25,109 nucleotides of DNA from an uncultured Novosphingobium sp. GTDB taxonomy: Bacteria > Pseudomonadota > Alphaproteobacteria > Sphingomonadales > Sphingomonadaceae. Positions 15,418 to 22,651 of this stretch are shown here, in pieces. The stretch is from positions 1-25,109 of the forward strand of contig CAMPIM010000047.1 in the NCBI GenBank assembly GCA_946886365.1, given 5' to 3'. The translations under genes were made by a program, and so were the position numbers. The notes under the pieces were generated by a model that was not told where the DNA came from, ran no database searches, and was given only the letters and a program-made list of their open reading frames with translations. How positions within the stretch are numbered: position 1 is the first letter of the stretch; every line of letters starts with the position of its first letter.

Positions 15418-16281
15418 ATGAATGATCCGAAAATTGTCGCGACCTATTACACGATCGCGGGCGATGCTTATCCCGGTGCGCCGGTCGCCAGCCCTTTTCC
15501 GTTGGAACGGCGCGCTGCGGCGGCGGTTGCCGCGGGCTATTACGGCATGGGCCTGTCAGGCGATGATCTGGCCGCGAATGTTGCCTTGCATGGCACGACC
15601 GGAATTCGCCGCATCCTGGACGATGCCGGTGTCCAGTTTCTGGAAATTGAGTGCCTGACGGACTGGTTCGCGCAGGGCGAAGCGCGGGCCGCTTCTGACA
15701 AGATGCGTCGCCTATGGCTGGATACCGCCGTCGAGATCGGGACCAAGCATATCAAGATCGTCGGAGACATCAGCGATAGCGGCGTGTCGATGGAGACCAT
15801 GGCCGCCGACTTCCGGCTGCTCTGCGACCAGGCTGCGGAGGTGGGCGCCCATGTATCGATCGAGGTTTTTCCCCTGGCGAATATTCGGGACCTCAAGTCG
15901 GGGCGGCAACTTATCGAAATGGCCGGGTCGGATAATGGCGGGCTGTTGATCGACATCTGGCACATGACGCGTCCGGGCATACCCTATGAAGAGGTGGCCA
16001 CCCTTCCCGCCAGCTATATCAAGCATGTCGAGTTGGACGACGCGGCGGCCGAAGTCGTTGGCGGTCTTTTCGACGATTCGACGGACAATCGCCTGCTGCC
16101 GGGCGAAGGCAGCTTCGATGTACCGGCATTTCTGCGAGCCATCGCGGCGACGGGATATGACGGCTGCTACGGGATCGAGATATTGTCGCACGAATTCCGC
16201 GCCCTTGAGCCGGAGGAAGCAGCGAAGCGATCCTTCGACGCCGTCGCGCGGCAGTTCGCGCTGGCACGGGAAAATGCCTGA
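15418..16281 (+). CDS. Sugar phosphate isomerase/epimerase-like TIM-barrel protein (AP endonuclease 2 family)
   Basis: A 287-residue TIM-barrel protein of the xylose-isomerase-like/AP-endonuclease-2 family (PF01261 type), which includes hydroxypyruvate isomerase, IolE, dehydroshikimate dehydratase and C-glycoside deglycosidase subunits. Metal-ligand segments are recognisable: VSIEVFP, LLIDIWHMTRPG, IKHVELDD and YGIEILSHEF, giving the E/D/H/E set. ATG 15418 has GAAGGA upstream. It lies between two paralogous KstD-like flavoprotein genes on one strand, with gaps of 61 and 67 bp, so it surely shares their operon. Likely chemistry is a metal-dependent isomerisation, epimerisation or dehydration of a hydroxy-ketone made by the flavoproteins or the GMC enzyme. 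The exact reaction cannot be read from sequence. Confidence 0.85.
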   Translation: MNDPKIVATYYTIAGDAYPGAPVASPFPLERRAAAAVAAGYYGMGLSGDDLAANVALHGTTGIRRILDDAGVQFLEIECLTDWFAQGEARAASDKMRRLWLDTAVEIGTKHIKIVGDISDSGVSMETMAADFRLLCDQAAEVGAHVSIEVFPLANIRDLKSGRQLIEMAGSDNGGLLIDIWHMTRPGIPYEEVATLPASYIKHVELDDAAAEVVGGLFDDSTDNRLLPGEGSFDVPAFLRAIAATGYDGCYGIEILSHEFRALEPEEAAKRSFDAVARQFALARENA

Positions 16282-16290
16282 TCGGCCGTG

Positions 16291-16314
16291 GCGGCGCCTT
16301 CAATCGGGCGCCGC
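16291..16314. repeat. Intra-operon GC-rich hairpin
   Basis: GCGGCGCC (16291-16298) and GGCGCCGC (16307-16314) form a perfect 8-bp stem around an 8-nt loop, 9 bp after the TIM-barrel stop. No T-run follows. It may protect the upstream mRNA or lower expression of the next gene. Confidence 0.5.
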
Positions 16315-16348
16315 TGCAAGGACCATATGACAGTTTCAGGAGGACAGG

Positions 16349-17977
16349 GTGTCCGAGCAGGATGGGATTGAAAAGACCGACGTCATCGTGATCGGCTCGG
16401 GCGCTGCGGGGCTAGCAGCTGCCCTAAGCGCGCGTCACGCGGGAGCAGATGTCGTCATTCTGGAACGTTCGGAAAAACTGGGCGGGACCACGGCGATGTC
16501 GGGGGGCGTCCCCTGGATTCCATGCAACCACCATATGCATGAAGTCGGGACCAGCGACAGCCGCGAGGCGGCGCTCACCTACATGCGCCGTCAGTCCTTG
16601 GGCCGCATGGATGACGAGATGATCGAAACCTATGTCGATCAGGGCGCAGACGTCATCAAATTCATCGAAGCACTGACGGACATTCGATTTAGGGCGCTCA
16701 AATGGCCCGATTATCATCCCGAGCTGCCCGGTGGGACATTCGGACGGTCCCTGTCGGCGGGGTTGTTTCCCGGTAACAGGTTGGGGGAATTGCGGCCGAG
16801 ATTACGGAGCAGCCTGACCTTTCCCATTCCGGTGTCGAGCAACGACCTTGAGGACGGCGTCGATATTTTCGACCCTGCCATAATCGGGGACCGGCTGGAA
16901 AAGGGGTTGGTGGGCGTCGGTAACGCGCTGGTGGCAGGGCTCACCGCCAGCGTGGTTGAGAAGGGCGTGCGCATCCTGTTCGGCATGCGCGCGCAAAGCT
17001 TGGTCATGCATGAAGGCGCGGTCACGGGCGTTGCGGGCAGCAAGGACGGCGAACCCTTCGAGATGCGTGCGCGGCGTGGCGTCGTTATCGCCAGCGGTGG
17101 CTTTGAGTGGAATGCCGGTCTGGTGAAGGACCTGCTGCGCGGCCCGCATGAGGGGGCGGCCAGTCCGCCGGACAATGAGGGCGATGGCCTGTTGATGGCG
17201 GCGGAGGCCGGGGCTGCCCTGGCGAACACCGATGAGGCGTGGTGGATGCCTATCATGAAGATTCCGGGCGAAGAATATGATGGCAATCCCGCTATCCGTT
17301 TTGCCGTGACAGAGCTGACGAAGCCAGGGTCGATCATGGTGAACCACAAGGGACAGCGGTTCGTGAATGAAGCATGCAATTATAATGATCTTGGCCGCTC
17401 CTTTTTCCAGTTCGACGCTCAGACGTTCGACTATCCCAATCGGGAGGCGTGGATCATTTTCCATCAGGCTTATCTGGACAAATACCCCGTGCTCACACGT
17501 TATCCGGGCGATCCCTTGCCGAACTGGATGATACAGGCGGCGACGTTGCGCGCCCTTGCCGAGCAGATCGGCGTGGACGCCGATGGGCTGGAACATACGG
17601 TCGAGCAGTTCAACAGATCAGCTCGTGAGGGCAGCGACCCAGCCTTTCACCGGGGCGAGAGCCAATATGATCGCTACCATGGGGATTGGTCGCTGGACGG
17701 CGCATTGCAAACCGTCGGGCCGCTGGATCAGGCGCCCTTTTACGCCTGCCGGGTCTATCCCGGCGTTCTGGGAACGAAGGGCGGCCCGAAAATCAGCGTC
17801 AGAGCGGAAGTACAGAATTTGCGGGGAGGTAATATCCCCGGCCTTTATGCGGCCGGCAATGCCGCCGCGAGCATTACCGGCATGGCTTATCCCGGAGCGG
17901 GCGGAACGATCGGCCCGGCACTCGTCTTCGGCCATATCGCTGGCCGCGAGGCTGCGGTCAGGACGAACCGGAGATAG
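16349..17977 (+). CDS. FAD-dependent oxidoreductase, 3-ketosteroid-dehydrogenase-like (fourth of four, paralog of the third)
   Basis: A 542-residue flavoprotein starting at GTG 16349 with CAGGAGGA upstream. It aligns with the protein at 13731 over its whole length with almost no gaps. Long shared runs include SGGVPWIP, NHHM, SDSRE, MAYPG, PGEEYDG, RFVNEACNYND and FGHIAGREAA, and by eye about half the residues are the same. GSGAAG marks the FAD fold; MAYPGAGGTIGP puts Tyr514 and Gly518 at the KstD catalytic positions. The pair probably arose by duplication and now acts on different positions or stereochemistry of one substrate, or on successive intermediates. It is the last gene of the unit; no clear terminator follows before the AT-rich region at 17978-18213. 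Confidence 0.9.
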   Translation: MSEQDGIEKTDVIVIGSGAAGLAAALSARHAGADVVILERSEKLGGTTAMSGGVPWIPCNHHMHEVGTSDSREAALTYMRRQSLGRMDDEMIETYVDQGADVIKFIEALTDIRFRALKWPDYHPELPGGTFGRSLSAGLFPGNRLGELRPRLRSSLTFPIPVSSNDLEDGVDIFDPAIIGDRLEKGLVGVGNALVAGLTASVVEKGVRILFGMRAQSLVMHEGAVTGVAGSKDGEPFEMRARRGVVIASGGFEWNAGLVKDLLRGPHEGAASPPDNEGDGLLMAAEAGAALANTDEAWWMPIMKIPGEEYDGNPAIRFAVTELTKPGSIMVNHKGQRFVNEACNYNDLGRSFFQFDAQTFDYPNREAWIIFHQAYLDKYPVLTRYPGDPLPNWMIQAATLRALAEQIGVDADGLEHTVEQFNRSAREGSDPAFHRGESQYDRYHGDWSLDGALQTVGPLDQAPFYACRVYPGVLGTKGGPKISVRAEVQNLRGGNIPGLYAAGNAAASITGMAYPGAGGTIGPALVFGHIAGREAAVRTNRR

Positions 17978-18025
17978 GCATCCCAAAAATAGATACATAT
18001 ATTTATCGTTCGCATGTTTACTTAC

Positions 18026-18054
18026 TTGACAGCCGTCGTTGATGGTGCTGGAAT
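18026..18054 (+). promoter_or_regulatory. Candidate distal promoter for the second TonB receptor
   Basis: TTGACA (18026-18031), a 17-nt spacer and TGGAAT (18049-18054) make a fair sigma70-type promoter in the 236-bp AT-rich gap before the receptor. A leader of about 150 nt would result. An alternative start lies nearer the gene (18156-18186). Confidence 0.4.
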
Positions 18055-18155
18055 GCGCTACCTGATAGAGGTGCAGCAATTAGCACCCAATGCGAAGCGG
18101 CCGGAAATGGTACTACTTCATAACAAGATCAGACAAAGAAAACATAATATTCGCC

Positions 18156-18196
18156 TTGCCACAATTTCGGTCGAATAACTTATAATTATAATTGTT
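18156..18196 (+). promoter_or_regulatory. Candidate proximal promoter with AT palindrome
   Basis: TTGCCA (18156-18161) precedes TTATAA/TATAAT (18180-18186) by 18-19 nt. The -10 lies within a near-perfect palindrome, AACTTATAATTATAATTGTT (18177-18196), which could be an operator or simply an easily melted site. It is followed by GAGGGGA, the ribosome binding site of the receptor at 18214. Confidence 0.4.
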
Positions 18197-18213
18197 AGTC
18201 GAGGGGAAGATCA

Positions 18214-20460
18214 ATGAAGAAGAAGGCATTTTCGATCGTTGGTTTGTTATTGGCGAGCGTGGCCCCCGTGCCCCTGCTTGCCCAGACGGATGCAGCCCCG
18301 CAAGGTGACGCAGCGTCGACGTCCTCGCCAGTAGGTCTTCAGGAGATCATCGTCACGGCTCAGCGCCGTAGTCAGAATTTGCAGGATGTCCCCGTCGCGG
18401 TAACGGCGTTTACGGGAGAAGCTCTGGAAACAAAGGGCATTTTCCGCGTGTCGGACCTCCAACAGGCCGACTCTTCACTGTTCGTCTCACAGATGTCCGG
18501 CGTTGTTGTGCCATTCCTGCGCGGCGTCGGAAATCCCGGTGCATCGACACCGGGTAACGAGGCAAGTGTTCCCGTCTACATTGACGATGTCTATTATTCA
18601 CGTCTTGCGAGCGCCTATCTTGAACTGGCAAACATCGAACGCGTTGAAGTGCTAAAAGGCCCGCAAGGCACATTGTTCGGCCGCAATTCCACCGGCGGCC
18701 TGATGCAGGTGTTCACGCGCGATCCCGGCGACACCACCGATCTTTCGGCAACGCTGGGCTATGCCAATTACGATACGATCAGCGGCAAGCTGTATGCGGC
18801 GACGCCGCTGGGTGAAGGCGTCGCCGCCGGAATCTCCTTCAGCGGTTTGAACCAGGGCGATGGATGGGGCAAAAACCTGTTCACCGGCAAGGATACGTAC
18901 CGCCGCAAATTCTATAATATCCGATCGAAGGTCGTGTTTGAACCGAGCGACACGACAAAGATCCGCCTGAGCGGCTTTTATACCTATCAGCGGCAGAATC
19001 AGGGCAATTCGGTCCGTATCTATCCGGGAACGACCCGTGGCTATCCTCTGGGCTCACCCCTTGAGGGCACCCAATATTTCGATCCGCCGGGCTTTTACGA
19101 TATCAACGAGAATACCGAGATTTTCCATCGTCTGCGCGGTTGGGGTGGTGCGCTCAAAATCGACCAGGAACTGGGCTTTGCGGATTTCACCAGCATCACT
19201 TCCTACCGGAAAGCCAAGGAATTACTGAATTATGAGGGCGATCATACCGAATTGAACTGGCTGGCATTTCCGATCAAGATCGGAGACCGGCAGATTACCC
19301 AGGAACTTCAGTTGAAGTCTTTGCCTTCATCGAAGATCAGCTGGATATTGGGCCTTTTCTACATGAATTCGCGCACCGACGTGAATATCGCTCTCAATGG
19401 TGACGCCCTCACTCTGAACGGTCTTGCCAGCCAGAATATTGGTAGCCAGCAAAGGATCGAGTCTCTGGCTCCCTTCGCACAAGCGACCTTCCCCGTCGTG
19501 GATGACAAGACGAATGTCACGCTTGGCCTGCGCTACACGAAAGATCGCGTGGAAGGGAACGGCCGTGTTTCGCTGACACCGCTAGTTGGGGCCGACATTC
19601 CAGCTGGAAGCTATCATCAGGTCGCCAACTTCGACAAATGGACCTACAAAGTTTCAGTCGATCACAAATTTACCGACGATATCATGGCGTATGCGACATG
19701 GAGTCGCGGCTACAAGTCGGGTACGTTCAATACTATTCCGCTGGCCGCCCCGCCGACCAATCCGGAAACGGTGACGTCCTACGAGGCGGGTTTGAAGATG
19801 ACCCTGTTCGATCGCAGGGTGCGCGCTAACTTCGCCGCGTTCCGCAACGACATCAAGGACCCACAGGTCCAGCTCGTCCAGCTTGTGGACACGCCAGCTG
19901 GGCCGACACCCTTCGTCGCCTTTGCCAATGCGGACAAGGCGCGGACAAAAGGTTTCGAATTCGACACGACATTCCTGGTGACCGAGCGGTTGAGGCTCGA
20001 CCTGGCGGGGCAGTATCTCTGGGCGAAATTCCTCAGCTTTGACAGTGCGCCGATCAACGTTCCCATCTTCGCCCCGCCTTGGGGCGTCGCCCTGGCGGTG
20101 GGCGATGTGGGTGGGAACAGGCTTTCCCAGACCCCGAAATGGAAAATCAACGCTGGCTTCAACTATGATCTGCCAACCTCTGTCGGTCAGTTCAGCTTTG
20201 CCGGTCAGATGTCATACCGTTCCAACCTGAAGTGGGACCCCGACAACATTTTAACCGAACCGAAGCTGACCCTGTTCAACGGCAGCATCTCGTTCAAGCC
20301 GGAATTCAATGACAAGCTGACCTTCCGCTTTTGGGGCGCGAACCTCACCAATGAGAAATATTTCAACAACGAAATTCCGCAGACCGATACGCCCGCCGGT
20401 GATCTGGGCGGCGTTGGTGATCCGCGGACGTACGGGGTCGAAGTCCGCTTCGATCTCTGA
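18214..20460 (+). CDS. TonB-dependent outer-membrane receptor (second copy)
   Basis: A 748-residue TonB-dependent receptor. ATG 18214 follows GAGGGGA, and the protein starts with a signal peptide (MKKKAFSIVGLLLASVAPVP, cleavage near LLA-Q at about 23). The TonB-box-like EIIVTAQRR, plug segments LKGPQGTLFGRNSTGG and the typical barrel strands follow. It ends VEVRFDL, so the last residue is Leu instead of the Phe common in outer-membrane barrels, a minor oddity. It is related to the receptor at 437 (shared LQDVPVAVTAFTGEA) but its loops differ strongly, so it may bind a different form of the substrate. It has its own promoter region and is followed by hairpins, so it is probably monocistronic. 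Codons look slightly less GC-rich than in the neighbours. Confidence 0.93.
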   Translation: MKKKAFSIVGLLLASVAPVPLLAQTDAAPQGDAASTSSPVGLQEIIVTAQRRSQNLQDVPVAVTAFTGEALETKGIFRVSDLQQADSSLFVSQMSGVVVPFLRGVGNPGASTPGNEASVPVYIDDVYYSRLASAYLELANIERVEVLKGPQGTLFGRNSTGGLMQVFTRDPGDTTDLSATLGYANYDTISGKLYAATPLGEGVAAGISFSGLNQGDGWGKNLFTGKDTYRRKFYNIRSKVVFEPSDTTKIRLSGFYTYQRQNQGNSVRIYPGTTRGYPLGSPLEGTQYFDPPGFYDINENTEIFHRLRGWGGALKIDQELGFADFTSITSYRKAKELLNYEGDHTELNWLAFPIKIGDRQITQELQLKSLPSSKISWILGLFYMNSRTDVNIALNGDALTLNGLASQNIGSQQRIESLAPFAQATFPVVDDKTNVTLGLRYTKDRVEGNGRVSLTPLVGADIPAGSYHQVANFDKWTYKVSVDHKFTDDIMAYATWSRGYKSGTFNTIPLAAPPTNPETVTSYEAGLKMTLFDRRVRANFAAFRNDIKDPQVQLVQLVDTPAGPTPFVAFANADKARTKGFEFDTTFLVTERLRLDLAGQYLWAKFLSFDSAPINVPIFAPPWGVALAVGDVGGNRLSQTPKWKINAGFNYDLPTSVGQFSFAGQMSYRSNLKWDPDNILTEPKLTLFNGSISFKPEFNDKLTFRFWGANLTNEKYFNNEIPQTDTPAGDLGGVGDPRTYGVEVRFDL

Positions 20461-20484
20461 TCACGGGCGCCTGCATGGTTGCTG

Positions 20485-20530
20485 AAAAATAAAAGGATGA
20501 CCCGCGCCAGGTTAAACTGGCGCGGGTCAT
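20485..20530 (-). terminator. Perfect 14-bp stem-loop with minus-strand T-tail
   Basis: ATGACCCGCGCCAG (20497-20510) and CTGGCGCGGGTCAT (20517-20530) pair perfectly around the loop GTTAAA. The A-rich stretch 20485-20494 lies on the left, so only minus-strand transcripts get a U-tail (CCTTTTATTTTT). No minus-strand gene lies directly to the right, so the intended direction is puzzling. It may also stop or stabilise the receptor mRNA on the plus strand. Confidence 0.6.
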
Positions 20531-20564
20531 GAACATAGCCGGTATCGCCATATTTATGGTCGAC

Positions 20565-20595
20565 AGGGCGCCTTTGCGCCCTTTTCCCGCTTTTT
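20565..20595 (+). terminator. Intrinsic terminator directly upstream of the CrtC/AttH-like gene
   Basis: AGGGCGC (20565-20571) and GCGCCCT (20576-20582) pair around CTTT and are followed by TTTTCCCGCTTTTT, a good rho-independent terminator. It ends at 20595, one base before GGAGG (20596-20600) of the next gene. No promoter fits between them, so the downstream gene seems to depend on readthrough or on this acting as an attenuator. Confidence 0.65.
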
Positions 20596-20605
20596 GGAGG
20601 CGATT

Positions 20606-21565
20606 ATGCTCCTACACGAAGATTACCCCCACACAGTTCCAGCCCGAGCCTGGTTGCGTTGGAAAGAAAATTACTTCTGGGTCTTCATGGACCCCGATCG
20701 CGACCTATGCTGCCTTGCGCATAGTACGGCAGAGCCGACCTTTGACCGGGCTTTTGCCTCCTTCACGGTGCTGCATAAGGGTGTGAAGGTTAGCCATAGC
20801 GGCGAGGTTCCCCTGCCCCAGCCGTTCGAACATCAGAAGCTGCTGCGCTATGGCAATCAGACGGTGCATTTCCTGAAGCCGCAGGAAGAGTTTCTTGTTG
20901 AATATGAGGACGAGAATGTTGCGGCATCACTGCGGTTTACCCGGCGCATGCATTTGTTCGACTTCCTCGCCTGCGCGGACGTCAATCCTGACCAGTTCTC
21001 CATTTCGGAGAATACCGCGCTCGATAAATCCGGCTTTCGCCATCAGGGTCAATGCATGAATGCAACCGGCAAGGTGACCTTCAAGACAGGAGAGCTTGCG
21101 GGTGTGTCTGTTGACGTCGATGGATCGGGCTATCGCGACCACAGCTGGGGCATGCGCAATGACCAGATTGTGATGGATCACAATTGGTCCTTCTTCAATT
21201 TCCCTTCCATGGGCTTCCACCTTTTCACGGTGCGTAACATCGTTCGTCCTGAGAATATGACGGCGGAAGGCTATATCGCGCGGCCGGAGGGGAATGAGGT
21301 CATCAAGACGCTCAGGATCGAGAATGTCGGCGAGGGGCCGGAAGGGATGCCCGACAAGGTCATATTCCATACCATCACCCTCGGCGGCGAGAAATTCACC
21401 CTGACCGCTGATGTCGGCAACGCCTTCGCCCGCCTGCCGCTGCATTCGCAGAAGCCCGGTGCCAAGGTCTATTATAATGTCGAAAATATGTGCCGGGTGA
21501 GGTGTGAAGAGACCGGCGAGGAAGGTCTGGCCAATGTCGAGATCGGCACATTGAAGGACGTATGA
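20606..21565 (+). CDS. CrtC/AttH-like (lipocalin-fold-like) protein of unknown function
   Basis: A 319-residue protein with no catalytic family I can name with certainty. ATG 20606 has GGAGG 5 nt upstream. There is no signal peptide or membrane segment. GSGYRDHSWG at 173-182 closely resembles the G-x-G-Y-x-D-H-x-W-G signature of carotenoid 1,2-hydratase (CrtC) and AttH-type two-domain lipocalin-fold proteins. Trp/Phe-rich strands around it (DHNWSFFNFPSMGFHLF) fit a hydrophobic beta-barrel cavity. CrtC adds water to an isoprenoid double bond; a related hydration or binding role on a hydrophobic pathway intermediate is possible but unproven. The protein at 21616 shares the RDHSxG motif. The gene lies behind a terminator and converges on that related gene. 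Confidence 0.7.
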   Translation: MLLHEDYPHTVPARAWLRWKENYFWVFMDPDRDLCCLAHSTAEPTFDRAFASFTVLHKGVKVSHSGEVPLPQPFEHQKLLRYGNQTVHFLKPQEEFLVEYEDENVAASLRFTRRMHLFDFLACADVNPDQFSISENTALDKSGFRHQGQCMNATGKVTFKTGELAGVSVDVDGSGYRDHSWGMRNDQIVMDHNWSFFNFPSMGFHLFTVRNIVRPENMTAEGYIARPEGNEVIKTLRIENVGEGPEGMPDKVIFHTITLGGEKFTLTADVGNAFARLPLHSQKPGAKVYYNVENMCRVRCEETGEEGLANVEIGTLKDV

Positions 21566-21571
21566 AGCGCT

Positions 21572-21612
21572 GACACGCCCTCCGGCTGGAAATATATGCC
21601 GGATGGCGCGTC
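21572..21612. terminator. Bidirectional stem-loop between convergent genes
   Basis: GACACGCC (21572-21579) pairs with GGCGCGTC (21605-21612) with one mismatch, and inside it CCGGC (21582-21586) pairs with GCCGG (21598-21602) around an AT-rich loop. It fills the 50-bp gap between the convergent CrtC/AttH-like genes and could end both transcripts. No long T-run follows. Confidence 0.45.
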
Positions 21613-21615
21613 CCT

Positions 21616-22617
21616 CTAAGCCTCCCGAATATGAGCGCCGGGGATCGTCCGTTCGTAGCAGCCATAGCCTTTCACCGTCCCGTTGAGGAGGAGGCTGACG
21701 GACTGCTCGTCGACCACGCGCGTCGGACCCGGATCGGTAGGATAGACGCCGACATATGTGTCGTTGGGCGAAGCGAGCGACAGGTAGGAGCTGCCGTGGA
21801 ATCCAGCCGTGTCGATGACCAGCGTGCCGTTCTCATAACTCAGCACCGTCCGGATCAGCTTTTGGTCGTCATCCACATGGTTGCATCGTTCGATCCGTTC
21901 GATCTTCGCTTCGAAGCTCTTGCCATCCTCGTAGATGACTGCCTCTGAAAACACGACCTGCTCGCCCTGATCGATCTCTGCATCGAACAGCAGGAAGGAC
22001 AAGCCGTTTTCAAAATAGCCCTGAAACCACTGATGGCTGTGCAGATTGCGGTTGTCGCGCCCGCCAAGGCTGTGATCCCGGTTGGCCATCGCGTTGAAAG
22101 AGAATTGCTCACTGCCGACGCGGATTGATCCGGAAAGAAGACCGGGCTGTTCGATGTGGCCAGCAGGGAGAAATTCCTGCAACGCGCCCACCTTATGGAG
22201 ATCCCAGATGTCGGCCGTCGATGTGAAGGTCAGGTCAAACGAAGCAGGCGTACGCCGTCCGTCTCCCACCAGCCCGTCGAGCATCTGCGCGGCGGGAACA
22301 CGCATCACGCCACCGTTGAAGCGGTAAGTCAGCTTGCGTCCAGGCTCCACGATCCGCACCGCCAGATGAGGTCCGCCCGGCCCATCCTCAGCGGCATGGG
22401 CATTGCCGATGGCTCGATGGGCAATGACCGTGTTGTCGGGCAAGCGGATGATGACGACCTCACGAAAGAGGGTTAGGTCATGATGCCAGCGGCCGATGTG
22501 GAACCAGAGGCCCACGCCCGATTGCGGATCGAACCCGGCGAGACAGAAATTCTCGCTCCAATTGTCGATATCGGGAAAGGCGCCCTCCCAGGGCGTTTCC
22601 TTCAGCGGGATGTGCAT
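21616..22617 (-). CDS. Second CrtC/AttH-like protein of unknown function
   Basis: A 333-residue protein. I chose ATG 22617 (MHIPLKETPWEGAFPDI) because GGAGA lies 5-7 nt upstream; the frame continues to 22647, over the preceding stop region. NRDHSLGGRD at 179-188 matches the RDHSWGMRND stretch of the protein at 20606, and the following LHSHQWFQGYFENGLSFLLFD parallels DHNWSFFNFPSMGFHLF there, so the two are distant relatives. No signal peptide or membrane segment is visible. It is the last gene of the E1/crotonase operon (35-bp gap), which ties this protein type to CoA-ester metabolism. Function is unknown: a hydrophobic-ligand binder, hydratase or isomerase are possibilities. Confidence 0.7.
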   Translation of the reverse strand: MHIPLKETPWEGAFPDIDNWSENFCLAGFDPQSGVGLWFHIGRWHHDLTLFREVVIIRLPDNTVIAHRAIGNAHAAEDGPGGPHLAVRIVEPGRKLTYRFNGGVMRVPAAQMLDGLVGDGRRTPASFDLTFTSTADIWDLHKVGALQEFLPAGHIEQPGLLSGSIRVGSEQFSFNAMANRDHSLGGRDNRNLHSHQWFQGYFENGLSFLLFDAEIDQGEQVVFSEAVIYEDGKSFEAKIERIERCNHVDDDQKLIRTVLSYENGTLVIDTAGFHGSSYLSLASPNDTYVGVYPTDPGPTRVVDEQSVSLLLNGTVKGYGCYERTIPGAHIREA

Positions 22618-22651
22618 GATCTTCTCCAACGCAGGGGGAGCGCCCACGCCT

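Noticed and set aside
18044..18087. Mutually exclusive GGTGC/GCACC pairings as a riboswitch or attenuator
   Set aside because: One arm lies inside the candidate promoter and would not be transcribed from it. The stems are only 5-6 bp and match no known riboswitch.
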